Of a stretch of 64,000 bases of DNA, positions 8,242 to 15,700 are shown one piece after another. The notes beneath the pieces were generated by a model. The model made no database searches. It had not been told where the DNA came from and worked only from the letters and a program-made list of their open reading frames with translations. The position numbers and the translations under genes were made by a program. The first letter of the stretch is position 1, and each line of letters begins with the position of its first letter. Source of the DNA: JAVVHH01 sp964613945 (GTDB lineage Bacteria; Pseudomonadota; Alphaproteobacteria; Acetobacterales; Acetobacteraceae); the NCBI GenBank assembly GCA_964613945.1, contig CAZTJC010000001.1:310001-374000 (forward strand), read 5' to 3'.

Positions 8242-8391
8242 TTACTTGGCTAGAGCGTCCCGCAAGGTGGCGATGATGCCGTCGAGGCGTTCGGCGACTT
8301 CGGCCGCCACCGGGTCGGGCGCGTCCAGGACCTTGGCGATCCGGTCCAATGCCGCTTCCAGCCGATCTTCCGGCGTGACATCTTCGGCCAT
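8242..8391 (-). CDS. small acidic helical protein upstream of zapA
   Basis: This 49-residue frame starts MAEDVTPEDRLEAALDRI and ends LDGIIATLRDALAK. It is strongly helical and acidic, and 15 bases separate its stop from zapA. Small coiled-coil proteins are commonly encoded just before zapA in alphaproteobacteria, so it is probably a real first gene of the division operon. No function can be read from the sequence. Confidence 0.6.
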   Translation of the reverse strand: MAEDVTPEDRLEAALDRIAKVLDAPDPVAAEVAERLDGIIATLRDALAK

Positions 8392-8453
8392 TCGATTCCA
8401 GCCCTGTGCTATGCAACACGCACACAAAGCGCCCAGCCGCCCGAACGTCAAGC

Positions 8454-8858
8454 ATGTCGCCGCACTCCTTGCTCCCGCACCTCCATCTTCCTCCCGCAAT
8501 TTGCGTTCATTCCGGCGGGCAAGCCAATCTCGCCCTGGCCGCCAAGCGGCCCGTGACGCTGCTCTCCGCACGTGCTGCTGCCGTCTTCGCCGGCCCGGCC
8601 TGGTGGCGCGCGCTGATCGCCGGGTCCGGAACCACGCAGCCCGACATTTTGGATTGCGCCGATGCGTCTGGCCGCGCTTTGGAAGCGATCGCGCTACGGT
8701 GCCGCATCATCATCCTCGCCGCTTGCCCCGCCTGGCCGGAAATCGCCGAGCGGGCTGAGTCCGCCGGCTCGATCCTGCTCACCACCCGTCCCCCCAATCT
8801 CGACCTCGCCGACCCGGTAGCAGTTCGGCACATTGAAGCCTGGCTCGAGGTCGGCTAA
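8454..8858 (+). CDS. hypothetical protein before thiE
   Basis: This is a 134-residue protein with no family I recognise. It has an alternating hydrophobic pattern with RPVTLLSARAAAVFAGPAWW and RCRIIILAACPAWPEIAE, suggesting a small Rossmann-like or alpha/beta fold. It ends 50 bases before thiE on the same strand, so it may be co-transcribed. The ATG at 8454 is preferred over a GTG at 8406, which would run into the promoter region of the divergent zapA operon. Confidence 0.65.
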   Translation: MSPHSLLPHLHLPPAICVHSGGQANLALAAKRPVTLLSARAAAVFAGPAWWRALIAGSGTTQPDILDCADASGRALEAIALRCRIIILAACPAWPEIAERAESAGSILLTTRPPNLDLADPVAVRHIEAWLEVG

Positions 8859-8908
8859 TCGCGCCACCTCGTCGCCGCACAGACCCGCTCCAGACAGAAG
8901 AAGCTCCG

Positions 8909-9565
8909 ATGGCCACTCGCCTTTATCTCGTAACGCCCACCACGGCCGGCCCCGACTTCGCGGACACGCTCGCGACCGCTCTGGACGCTGGCGACGTCGC
9001 AGCCGTGCAACTCCGCCTCAAGGACGCGACCGACGATCACTGGCGCCGCACGGTCGACGCACTCCGCCCCGTCGCCCAGTCTCGCGACGTGGCCTTTTTG
9101 CTCAACGACCGACCCGACCTGGCGGCCGCGCTCGAGTGCGAAGGCGCCCATGTTGGTCAAACCGACATGCAAGCCGCCGACGCACGCAAAATTCTCGGCA
9201 AACTCACGCTGGGCGTCACCTGTCACGACAGCCGCGACCTGGCGATGCAGGCGGGCGATGACGGCGCGGACTACGTCGCCTTCGGCGCTTTCTTCCCGAC
9301 GACAACCAAGGATGCACCGACCCGGGCGGACCCGGAATTGATCACCTGGTGGTCCGACATCATGGAGCTACCCTGCGTCGCCATTGGCGGCATCACGGCG
9401 CTGAACTGCGCGCCGTTGGTCACGGCCGGTGCCGACTTCCTTGCCGTCGTGGGTGCGGTGTGGGCTCACTCGGACGGTGCCGCGGCCGGCGTTCGCGCGC
9501 TCAACGCAGCCATTGCCGCGGCACCGCCAAAGCCTTTTGTCGACGGCACCCCCGCGTGGGGTTGA
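8909..9565 (+). CDS. thiE: thiamine phosphate synthase
   Basis: The enzyme joins the HMP-pyrophosphate and thiazole-phosphate moieties to thiamine phosphate. The 218-residue TIM barrel shows RLYLVTP at the start, VQLRLKD (strand 2), FLLNDRPDLAAALECEGAHVGQ (substrate loop, partly quoted here as FLLNDRPDL and GAHVGQ), LGVTCHD, DYVAFGAFFPTTTK and CVAIGGIT. All are standard landmarks of the family. The usual D(M/L)P in the QxD loop appears as QTDMQAAD. It stands alone, without other thiamine genes nearby, apart from an unknown gene just upstream. A standalone thiE in a mixed neighbourhood is common in alphaproteobacteria. Confidence 0.9.
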   Translation: MATRLYLVTPTTAGPDFADTLATALDAGDVAAVQLRLKDATDDHWRRTVDALRPVAQSRDVAFLLNDRPDLAAALECEGAHVGQTDMQAADARKILGKLTLGVTCHDSRDLAMQAGDDGADYVAFGAFFPTTTKDAPTRADPELITWWSDIMELPCVAIGGITALNCAPLVTAGADFLAVVGAVWAHSDGAAAGVRALNAAIAAAPPKPFVDGTPAWG

Positions 9566-9662
9566 TGCCCGACCCCCTTCCACAAACGGTCGTGACGCCT
9601 CATCTTAGAAGCAATTCTACCTCGTCGCGGGCTATCCCGCCGATTTCCTGAAAGCATGCACA

Positions 9663-9896
9663 ATGGTAAAGCGCCGCAAAGTCGAAGAGATCGTCGGTGT
9701 GCTCGAATTCGAGGGTAAAACCCCGGAATCGCCGGAGTTGTTGTCCTGGCTGGCCGATCACAAAGCGTCGAACGGCGGCAAGATCCGCGTCGGCCAAGGC
9801 GGCAAGGGCGTCCGCGTTGCCTTCAGTAAGGAGGCGGACATGGCGCTCTGGCGTGCCCGCTCCGAGCAGGAAGCTAAAGCCAAACGCACCGCCTGA
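9663..9896 (+). CDS. small basic hypothetical protein
   Basis: This 77-residue protein begins MVKRRKVEEIVGVLEFEG, continues LLSWLADHKASNGGKIRVGQ, and is rich in Lys and Arg at both ends. I recognise no family. The next small gene starts 16 bases later, so the two form a pair. A short hairpin GCGGG-CTAT-CCCGC (9627-9640) lies between thiE and this gene and may end thiE transcription. Confidence 0.55.
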   Translation: MVKRRKVEEIVGVLEFEGKTPESPELLSWLADHKASNGGKIRVGQGGKGVRVAFSKEADMALWRARSEQEAKAKRTA

Positions 9897-9912
9897 TCGC
9901 GACCGATCGCCT

Positions 9913-10230
9913 ATGACAAAGGAAGATCTTACGGCGTGGGCACTGGCTGCAGGGTGGCGCGTGATCGCGGGCCATCCAAGCCTGACCAAGCCAAACGCAC
10001 CCAAGGATCCGATCGTTCGCCTGGTCCTCAAGGCGACCGTGGCCAACCTCGAAGTACGCAAGCCAGCGGGCAAGTGGGAGAAAGTAGGCGGCGCGGCCTA
10101 CGCCAGCATCGCCCAGTCGGAGGACGAGGAGGCGTTACCGACCGGGCTCGGTTTCGAGCAGGTCCCGAGCATCACCTCGTTGATGCAGCAAAACCGGGAT
10201 GCCATGGTGTTCAGCCGCTTGGGCGGCTGA
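9913..10230 (+). CDS. small hypothetical protein
   Basis: This 105-residue protein starts MTKEDLTAWALAAGWRVI and carries RLVLKATVANLEVRKPAGKW followed by an acidic stretch, SEDEEALPTG. The pattern is that of a small cytosolic protein. No signal or membrane segment is present and I recognise no family. The ATG at 9913 lies 16 bases after the preceding small gene. Confidence 0.55.
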   Translation: MTKEDLTAWALAAGWRVIAGHPSLTKPNAPKDPIVRLVLKATVANLEVRKPAGKWEKVGGAAYASIAQSEDEEALPTGLGFEQVPSITSLMQQNRDAMVFSRLGG

Positions 10231-10296
10231 AACTACGGTGTGCGACCGTCAATGAGCATCGTCATTCCATGATAATCGCCCATTGCTAAAGCAGCG

Positions 10297-11241
10297 TTAA
10301 CGGGCAAACTGCCAGGCCAGCAGGGCGCCGCCGCCGACGATCAACTCGCGCAGGCGCTTCAATACGGACAAAGCCAGCGCCGTCTCCGCTCCGATCCCGA
10401 ACAGGCCGCAGGCGAGCACGAAGCCCCCCTCCTGCACGCCGACCGCACCCGGAATCGCGAACCCGGCGCTTCGGGCCGCCATGGCCAGGCTCTCGATCAC
10501 GAAGCAAACCTCCAGCCGCGGCTCAGCCCCGAGGGCGCGTAGAATCACCCACACCTCCAGCGTTCCCAGCGACCAGCTGGCGATGCTGAACAGCATCGAT
10601 CGCAGCATCGCGCCCCGATCCGCCTGACGCTCCACCAGCATCGCGTGCAGCCCGCTCATCGACCAGCCGCGCGTTCCCGGCCAACGGGACGCCACACGCT
10701 GCAGCCCGGCCTCGATCGCCCGCAACACGCCCAGCCGCAAGGCGATCAGGATCAGCCCGACGGTGAACCCCAGGCCTCCCAGTCCCGCACCGGCCCAGAA
10801 CAACCATGCGCGCTGATCGTCTTGAAGAACCAGCAGCAGCACGACCGCCGCGACCACGACGACCAGTTGCGCCAATGCTTCAACCGTCAGGTCGAGGATG
10901 GTGCCGACCACGGCCCGCACGGGGGCTGCGCCGGCGTTGACCAGCAAACGCACGCCGATCACCTGCCCGCCGATATGTGCCGCCGGCAGCATCGTGTTGA
11001 CGCCTTCGCGGATCCATCGGACGCGGGCAACGAACAGCCGTGACAATGCCGGTGCGCCGATCGCTGCCCGCCATGCCAACCCGGCCAGCAGGAGCTGCCC
11101 GGCATGGATGAGCAGGGCCGCTGGCAACGCCGGGCCACCTAGCACGGCGGCATGGACGATGCCGTTCCATCCCACTGCGCTCAGCATCCAGGTCAGTGCT
11201 GCCGTTCCGGCGACCAGCGCCGCGACTTGCCCCCAGCGCAT
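10297..11241 (-). CDS. flippase-like membrane protein, HpnL type
   Basis: This is a 314-residue protein with about eight membrane segments. The RVRWIREGVNTMLPAAHIGG loop and the IPGAVGVQEGGFVLACGLFG motif near the C-terminus are typical of the lysylphosphatidylglycerol synthase / UPF0104 membrane family, in particular the HpnL subgroup that travels with hopanoid genes. That family is linked to lipid flipping or hopanoid handling at the inner membrane, without a settled biochemical role. Its start overlaps the stop of the upstream methyltransferase by one base (TGATG), so the two are coupled. No other hopanoid genes are in view. Confidence 0.75.
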   Translation of the reverse strand: MRWGQVAALVAGTAALTWMLSAVGWNGIVHAAVLGGPALPAALLIHAGQLLLAGLAWRAAIGAPALSRLFVARVRWIREGVNTMLPAAHIGGQVIGVRLLVNAGAAPVRAVVGTILDLTVEALAQLVVVVAAVVLLLVLQDDQRAWLFWAGAGLGGLGFTVGLILIALRLGVLRAIEAGLQRVASRWPGTRGWSMSGLHAMLVERQADRGAMLRSMLFSIASWSLGTLEVWVILRALGAEPRLEVCFVIESLAMAARSAGFAIPGAVGVQEGGFVLACGLFGIGAETALALSVLKRLRELIVGGGALLAWQFAR

Positions 11242-11969
11242 CAGCCGAGAACCGGAACCGCCTGGGCGCGCGACAGGATGGAAGTGAGATAGAACGGCCG
11301 CCGCCCGGTCGAGAGCAGGGTCAGGCTAGGTGACCAGGCGAAGGCGTCATGAATGCGCCGCGTCAGCCGCGAGTCCTTGTCGCCGGAAAAGAAGTAGTGA
11401 TTCGCCAGCAGGCATAATCCGCCCGGTGCCAACAGGCCGGCCACCAGGGTCGCCGCGGTCTTGAGGCTCGTGTCGTCCAGTTCGCTCAGATAGTACAGCG
11501 TGTCCGCGACCACCACGAGGTCGAACCGGCCGTTCAGCGCGGGGTCGAGTGCGTTGATGTCGCCTTGTTCGAACCTCAGCCCCGGCTGGGTGCCGGTCCG
11601 CCGCCGCGCCTGCGCGACTGCGGCTTCCGCGATGTCGAGACCGAGCACGTCATCCGACACCCTCGTCAGCGCCAGGCTCATCGCACCCATGCCGCATCCG
11701 AGGTCCAACGCGCGGGCATATCGGCGGCCTTCCGGCAGGGTAGCCATGAGAGCCTCGTATTTCCAACGCTGATAGGAATATCGCGGGTTGTCGGACTCCC
11801 AGGGATCATCGCGCTCCGAGTACGCAGCCTCGAAGGCGGCTCGGGCACCATCGGTGGCGCGAACCTCTGAGATCCGCAGATCCGTCTTGGCGCTACGTAG
11901 GAATAATCCGATGTCGCGCGGCATCATGAACAGCCACCAAGGCCGTCCTGGGCGCGTCTTCGCTGGCAT
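11241..11969 (-). CDS. NodS-like SAM-dependent methyltransferase
   Basis: This 242-residue class I methyltransferase has motif I in ALDLGCGMGAMSLAL, the acidic end of strand 2 in VLGLDIAEAAV, and FDLVVVADTLYYL as motif II/III. The N-terminal AYSERDDPWESDNPRYSYQRWKY region (given here in parts: ERDDPWESDNPRYSYQRWKY) is the mark of the NodS / nodulation-S methyltransferase group, which N- or O-methylates sugars or small molecules. It is the first gene of a pair with the HpnL-like membrane protein. A role in decorating a lipid-linked compound is inferred. Another start at an internal MMPRDIGLF is possible. Confidence 0.8.
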   Translation of the reverse strand: MPAKTRPGRPWWLFMMPRDIGLFLRSAKTDLRISEVRATDGARAAFEAAYSERDDPWESDNPRYSYQRWKYEALMATLPEGRRYARALDLGCGMGAMSLALTRVSDDVLGLDIAEAAVAQARRRTGTQPGLRFEQGDINALDPALNGRFDLVVVADTLYYLSELDDTSLKTAATLVAGLLAPGGLCLLANHYFFSGDKDSRLTRRIHDAFAWSPSLTLLSTGRRPFYLTSILSRAQAVPVLG

Positions 11970-12047
11970 TAGCGTCCAACCCCACTGTCAGCGCCCGCCC
12001 TACCATGCCAACCCAGCGTCAGACAGGTCTGTCAGCCTCACAGCCTT

Positions 12048-13043
12048 TCATGCCGAAACGTCCGCGGCAGCGACGACCGGGTCGGCCTGCTGACCAGGCC
12101 GGCGCCGCGCCAGACTCCGCAGCCACAAACCCATGAACCGCGACTTCATGCCGCTCGGCAGAGCGCCCTGCTCAAGACCCAGTCGCGCCGCCTCCCGCAT
12201 GCTCCGCCACTGACCCGCCGCCCCGGCCACGGTCGCAACCGTGAGGGCACGCTCGACGATCGCGCGGGTGACTTCCTCCTCCGCCATGCCCATCCGATGC
12301 AGCATGGTCCGATCCGCCGGCGTTGTCCGCTCGCCATGATCGGGCCGCCCGATCTGGCGCCGATCATGCGCCGCGACGGCCGCCATCTCCGACAGGATCG
12401 ACTGCTCCAACGTACGCCAACTCGCCACGGTCGGCGGCTCTTTGAACTCGACCAGAGCATCCGGCACCGCGGCACCGCGATGCCGGTCGAGCAATCGCAG
12501 CAGCAGGTCGTAATCCTCCAGTCCAACGAAGGCCGGGCGCCACCCGCCGACCTTCCCCACTGCGTCCCGCCGCATCATCGCCGTGGGGTGCCCTACCGCA
12601 TCGCCCGTCGCCATGGCGTGACGCAGTCCGGCATCGGCCGCCGACGGCGACACCTGCCGACCCGTCTGGCCACCGGCGTTGACGGACCGCCATCCCGTCA
12701 CGACGAACGCCAGTTCCGGCGCCGTCGCCATCACGCTCGCCTGCCGTGCAAAACGGTCAGGCGCAGACACATCGCCGGCTGCCACGCGTACGATCAGCCC
12801 CGCTTGAGCCAACTCCAGCCCACGATTCAACACAGCTCCGGCGGAGGTCTCCTGAACCCGGATCACCTGCACCCGACGGTCGCCACAATCCCACTCAATC
12901 GCCGCCCCCGTTGACGGCGCGGTGCCGTCATCGAGCACCAGCAGCTCGAAATCGGAAAAGCTCTGCGCGCACAGGTCCCGCACTGTCAGCAACGTTGCGT
13001 CACTGTCGCTACCCGCATGCAGCAGAACCGTTATCGAGGGCAC
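12048..13043 (-). CDS. family 2 glycosyltransferase
   Basis: This 331-residue GT-A fold enzyme has SITVLLHAGSD at the start, FELLVLDDGTAP (nucleotide strand), the VAAGDVSAPDRFARQ loop where the metal-binding DxD motif usually sits, and the acceptor-side AFVGLEDYDLLLRLL motif (ED residues). Such enzymes transfer a sugar from a nucleotide sugar at the cytosolic membrane face. The C-terminal third is helical and less conserved. The GTG at 13043 is chosen because the upstream TTG at 13076 sits almost on top of an AAGGAG. The acceptor is unknown, and no other polysaccharide genes are adjacent. Confidence 0.8.
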   Translation of the reverse strand: MPSITVLLHAGSDSDATLLTVRDLCAQSFSDFELLVLDDGTAPSTGAAIEWDCGDRRVQVIRVQETSAGAVLNRGLELAQAGLIVRVAAGDVSAPDRFARQASVMATAPELAFVVTGWRSVNAGGQTGRQVSPSAADAGLRHAMATGDAVGHPTAMMRRDAVGKVGGWRPAFVGLEDYDLLLRLLDRHRGAAVPDALVEFKEPPTVASWRTLEQSILSEMAAVAAHDRRQIGRPDHGERTTPADRTMLHRMGMAEEEVTRAIVERALTVATVAGAAGQWRSMREAARLGLEQGALPSGMKSRFMGLWLRSLARRRPGQQADPVVAAADVSA

Positions 13044-13172
13044 GCCACACGACTCTTTTTGTCGCTCACCAGACAAACTCCTTCAGCGTGCCGACCATAG
13101 CAGCCATCGGTTAATGCTTCGGAAATAGCGCAGCCCCATTGCTCTGCGATCGACAACTCGTAACCTCACGGC

Positions 13173-14315
13173 ATGACCCACACGATCGATGCCGCCGGCC
13201 ATGCTCTGACCGTTCACGATACCGGCCCCGCTCCTAGCAGCTCGACGGTCCTGCTGCTTCATTCGCTCGGAACCTCCGCCGCAGTTTGGGACCCGATCAT
13301 GGCCGCGCTGACCGGCGCCGGGTTCCGTGTGTTGCGGCCCGACATGCGCGGCCATGGTGACACTGCCGCCACGCCGGGCCCTTACAGCATTGACGCGCTC
13401 GCCCGTGACGCGCTGGCGGTGCTGCAGCATCTCGCTATCGACCAAGTCGCGGTCGTCGGCCTGTCCATCGGCGGCTTGATCGCGCAGCAATTGGCGCACC
13501 TTGCGCCCAATCGTGTCACCTCGCTCGTGCTGATGGATACCGCGCTGGCGTTTCCGCCGGCCGCTTTGTGGCTGGAGCGGGCCGCCGCCGTGCGAAAGAA
13601 GGGCATGGCCGCCGTGGTGGACGGCGTGCTCGCGCGTTGGCTGACCCCGGCGGCACCCGCCCACACCGTTGATCATTTCCGCCAGCTGATCCTGGCGACG
13701 GCGGCGGAAGGGTATGCAGCCTGCTGCGAGGCCATCGCCGGTGCCGACTTCCACTCGCAAAGTGCGAGCCTCGCCGTGCCTACCCTCGTCATCGTCGGTG
13801 CCGACGACCCGGCGACTCCGCTCGCCTCCGCCGAGGCTCTCCGCGGCACTATTCCGGGCGCCCGCCTCGAGGTCATCCCAGCCGCGTCGCACATCCCGAC
13901 CGCAGAACAGCCTGCCGCCGTCGCCGGTGCCCTGTTGCGCTTCTTCGCTCCCGATGCGCACGCCGCCGGGCTACGCACCCGCCGCCAGGTCCTCGGCAAT
14001 GCCCATGTCGATCGTGCTACGACGGGGATCACCGACCTCGACCGCGACTTCCAGCATTTCATCACCGAATCCGCCTGGGGCGGCGTCTGGACCCGGCCGC
14101 ATTTCGACCGGCGCACCCGCTCCATCGTGACCCTGGCGCTGTTGGCCGGCCTTGGTCACGAGGAGGAGTTCAAGCTGCACCTACGCGCCACCCGCAACAC
14201 CGGCGCAACGGCGGAGGACATCACCGAACTGCTGATGCACGTGGCCGTCTATGCCGGGGTGCCGGCTGCCAATTCGGCCATGCGACTGGCCAAGCAAGTC
14301 TACGCGGAGGGCTGA
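13173..14315 (+). CDS. pcaDC: fused 3-oxoadipate enol-lactonase / 4-carboxymuconolactone decarboxylase
   Basis: This 380-residue two-domain enzyme serves the protocatechuate branch of the beta-ketoadipate pathway. Residues 1-255 are an alpha/beta hydrolase with HSLGTS (oxyanion), DMRGHGDT, nucleophile Ser98 in VVGLSIGG, VGADDPATP (acid) and ASHIPTAEQP (His). Residues 265-380 are an all-helical carboxymuconolactone decarboxylase domain with GGVWTRPHFDRRTRS and HLRATRNTGAT. The fusion joins two consecutive-step activities, decarboxylation to the enol-lactone and then its hydrolysis to 3-oxoadipate. The fusion is known as PcaL in actinobacteria and occurs in some proteobacteria. pcaB follows 3 bases later. 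Confidence 0.9.
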   Translation: MTHTIDAAGHALTVHDTGPAPSSSTVLLLHSLGTSAAVWDPIMAALTGAGFRVLRPDMRGHGDTAATPGPYSIDALARDALAVLQHLAIDQVAVVGLSIGGLIAQQLAHLAPNRVTSLVLMDTALAFPPAALWLERAAAVRKKGMAAVVDGVLARWLTPAAPAHTVDHFRQLILATAAEGYAACCEAIAGADFHSQSASLAVPTLVIVGADDPATPLASAEALRGTIPGARLEVIPAASHIPTAEQPAAVAGALLRFFAPDAHAAGLRTRRQVLGNAHVDRATTGITDLDRDFQHFITESAWGGVWTRPHFDRRTRSIVTLALLAGLGHEEEFKLHLRATRNTGATAEDITELLMHVAVYAGVPAANSAMRLAKQVYAEG

Positions 14316-14318
14316 CCG

Positions 14319-15683
14319 GTGGCCATCAATCCCGCCGACAGCCCGGTGTTCGGCACGCTCTATGGTGACGACGCCATGCGGGCAATCTGGGACGAGCGCG
14401 CCTTCTTCCAGCGCATGCTCGACGTCGAAGCCGCCCTCGCCCGGGTGCAGGCCCGTCTCGGCATCATCCCGGTCGACGCCGCCGACGCTATCACCGCGGC
14501 CGCCACGGTCGAGAACCTCGACACGGCCGAGCTTGCCGCTAGCGTCCGCACCGTGGGCTATCCCGTGATCGGCGTGGTCAAGGGGTTGTCACGCGCCGCC
14601 GGGCCGGGCGCGGCACGGTGGACGCACTGGGGTGCGACGACCCAAGACATCCTCGACACCGCGATCGTGCTGCAACTCCGCGACGGCCTGGCACTCGTTC
14701 GCGCCGAACTCGTTGCCATCACGGCCGCACTCGCCCACCAGGCCGAAACTCACCGCGACACCGTGATGGCCGGCCGCACCCATCTGCAACATGCCCTCCC
14801 GACCACGTTCGGGCTCAAAGTTGCGACCTGGTTGATGCCGTTGCCCGACCATCTCGAACGCTTGGATCAACTGCTTCCGCGGGCGCTGCGGGTGCAGTTC
14901 GGCGGCGCTGCCGGCACGTTGGCCTCGCTCGGCGACAAGGGCTTGGCTGTGATGGCGGGGCTGGCGGCCGAACTCGGCCTCGGTGAGCCGCCGGGTCCAT
15001 GGCATGTGGTGCGCGATGGCTTGGCCGAGGCGGTGAGCCTGCTTGGCCTGATCTGCGGTAGCCTGGCCAAGATCGCAACCGACATGATCCTGTTGTGCCA
15101 AACCGAGGTCGGCGAAGTCAGCGAGCCCTACATCGCCGGCCGTGGCGGTTCCTCGACAATGCCGCAGAAGCGCAACCCCATCGCCTCCGAATATGTCCTC
15201 GCGGCACAGCGGGGTGTCCAGGCGCTGGTGCCGCTGATGCTCAACGCGATGGCTGACGACCACGAGCGCGGGACCGGCCCCTGGCAAGCCGAGTTGCTGG
15301 CGCTGCCGCAGGCCTTCGTCTTGACGGCCGGCGCATTGATGCACGCACGCACGATCGCCGAGGGCATGGTGGTCGATGCGGCGCGGATGCAGGAGAACTT
15401 GGCCATCACGAATGGCGGCATCATGGCCGAGGCGATCATGATGGGATTGGCGCCGACATTGGGGCGCGAGACCGCTCATCACGCGGTCAAGCACGCAATC
15501 GACCGGGTGAGCGACACCGGCATGGCGCTCGAAGACGCGCTGATGATGGTAACGGAGGTAAGTGCTGCCCTGTCCCGAGACGACGTCATACGGTTAGCCG
15601 ATCCGACAGCCTATCTCGGGGCGGCCGGATCGTTCATCGACCGGATCCTGGCAACGACGAAAGAAGTCGCCGCCCCGATGTAA
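14319..15683 (+). CDS. pcaB: 3-carboxy-cis,cis-muconate cycloisomerase
   Basis: This 454-residue member of the fumarase/aspartase superfamily makes 4-carboxymuconolactone, the substrate of the fused PcaDC encoded just upstream. It carries the superfamily signature GSSTMPQKRNPI, the HWGATTQDILDT motif and the GRTHLQHALPTTFG loop. It starts with GTG at 14319, 3 bases after the pcaDC stop. The genes therefore stand in reverse pathway order in one transcript. No protocatechuate dioxygenase (pcaGH) or PcaQ-type regulator is in the window. A 9-bp hairpin spans its stop codon. Confidence 0.92.
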   Translation: MAINPADSPVFGTLYGDDAMRAIWDERAFFQRMLDVEAALARVQARLGIIPVDAADAITAAATVENLDTAELAASVRTVGYPVIGVVKGLSRAAGPGAARWTHWGATTQDILDTAIVLQLRDGLALVRAELVAITAALAHQAETHRDTVMAGRTHLQHALPTTFGLKVATWLMPLPDHLERLDQLLPRALRVQFGGAAGTLASLGDKGLAVMAGLAAELGLGEPPGPWHVVRDGLAEAVSLLGLICGSLAKIATDMILLCQTEVGEVSEPYIAGRGGSSTMPQKRNPIASEYVLAAQRGVQALVPLMLNAMADDHERGTGPWQAELLALPQAFVLTAGALMHARTIAEGMVVDAARMQENLAITNGGIMAEAIMMGLAPTLGRETAHHAVKHAIDRVSDTGMALEDALMMVTEVSAALSRDDVIRLADPTAYLGAAGSFIDRILATTKEVAAPM

Positions 15684-15693
15684 CGGGGCGGCA
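15670..15693. terminator. hairpin terminator between pcaB and katE
   Basis: GCCGCCCCG (15670-15678), loop ATGTAA containing the pcaB stop, and CGGGGCGGC (15685-15693) form a perfect 9-bp stem between converging genes. On the minus strand it is followed by a T-rich ACTTCTTT, so it may terminate both pcaB and katE. Confidence 0.6.
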
Positions 15694-15700
15694 ACTCTCC

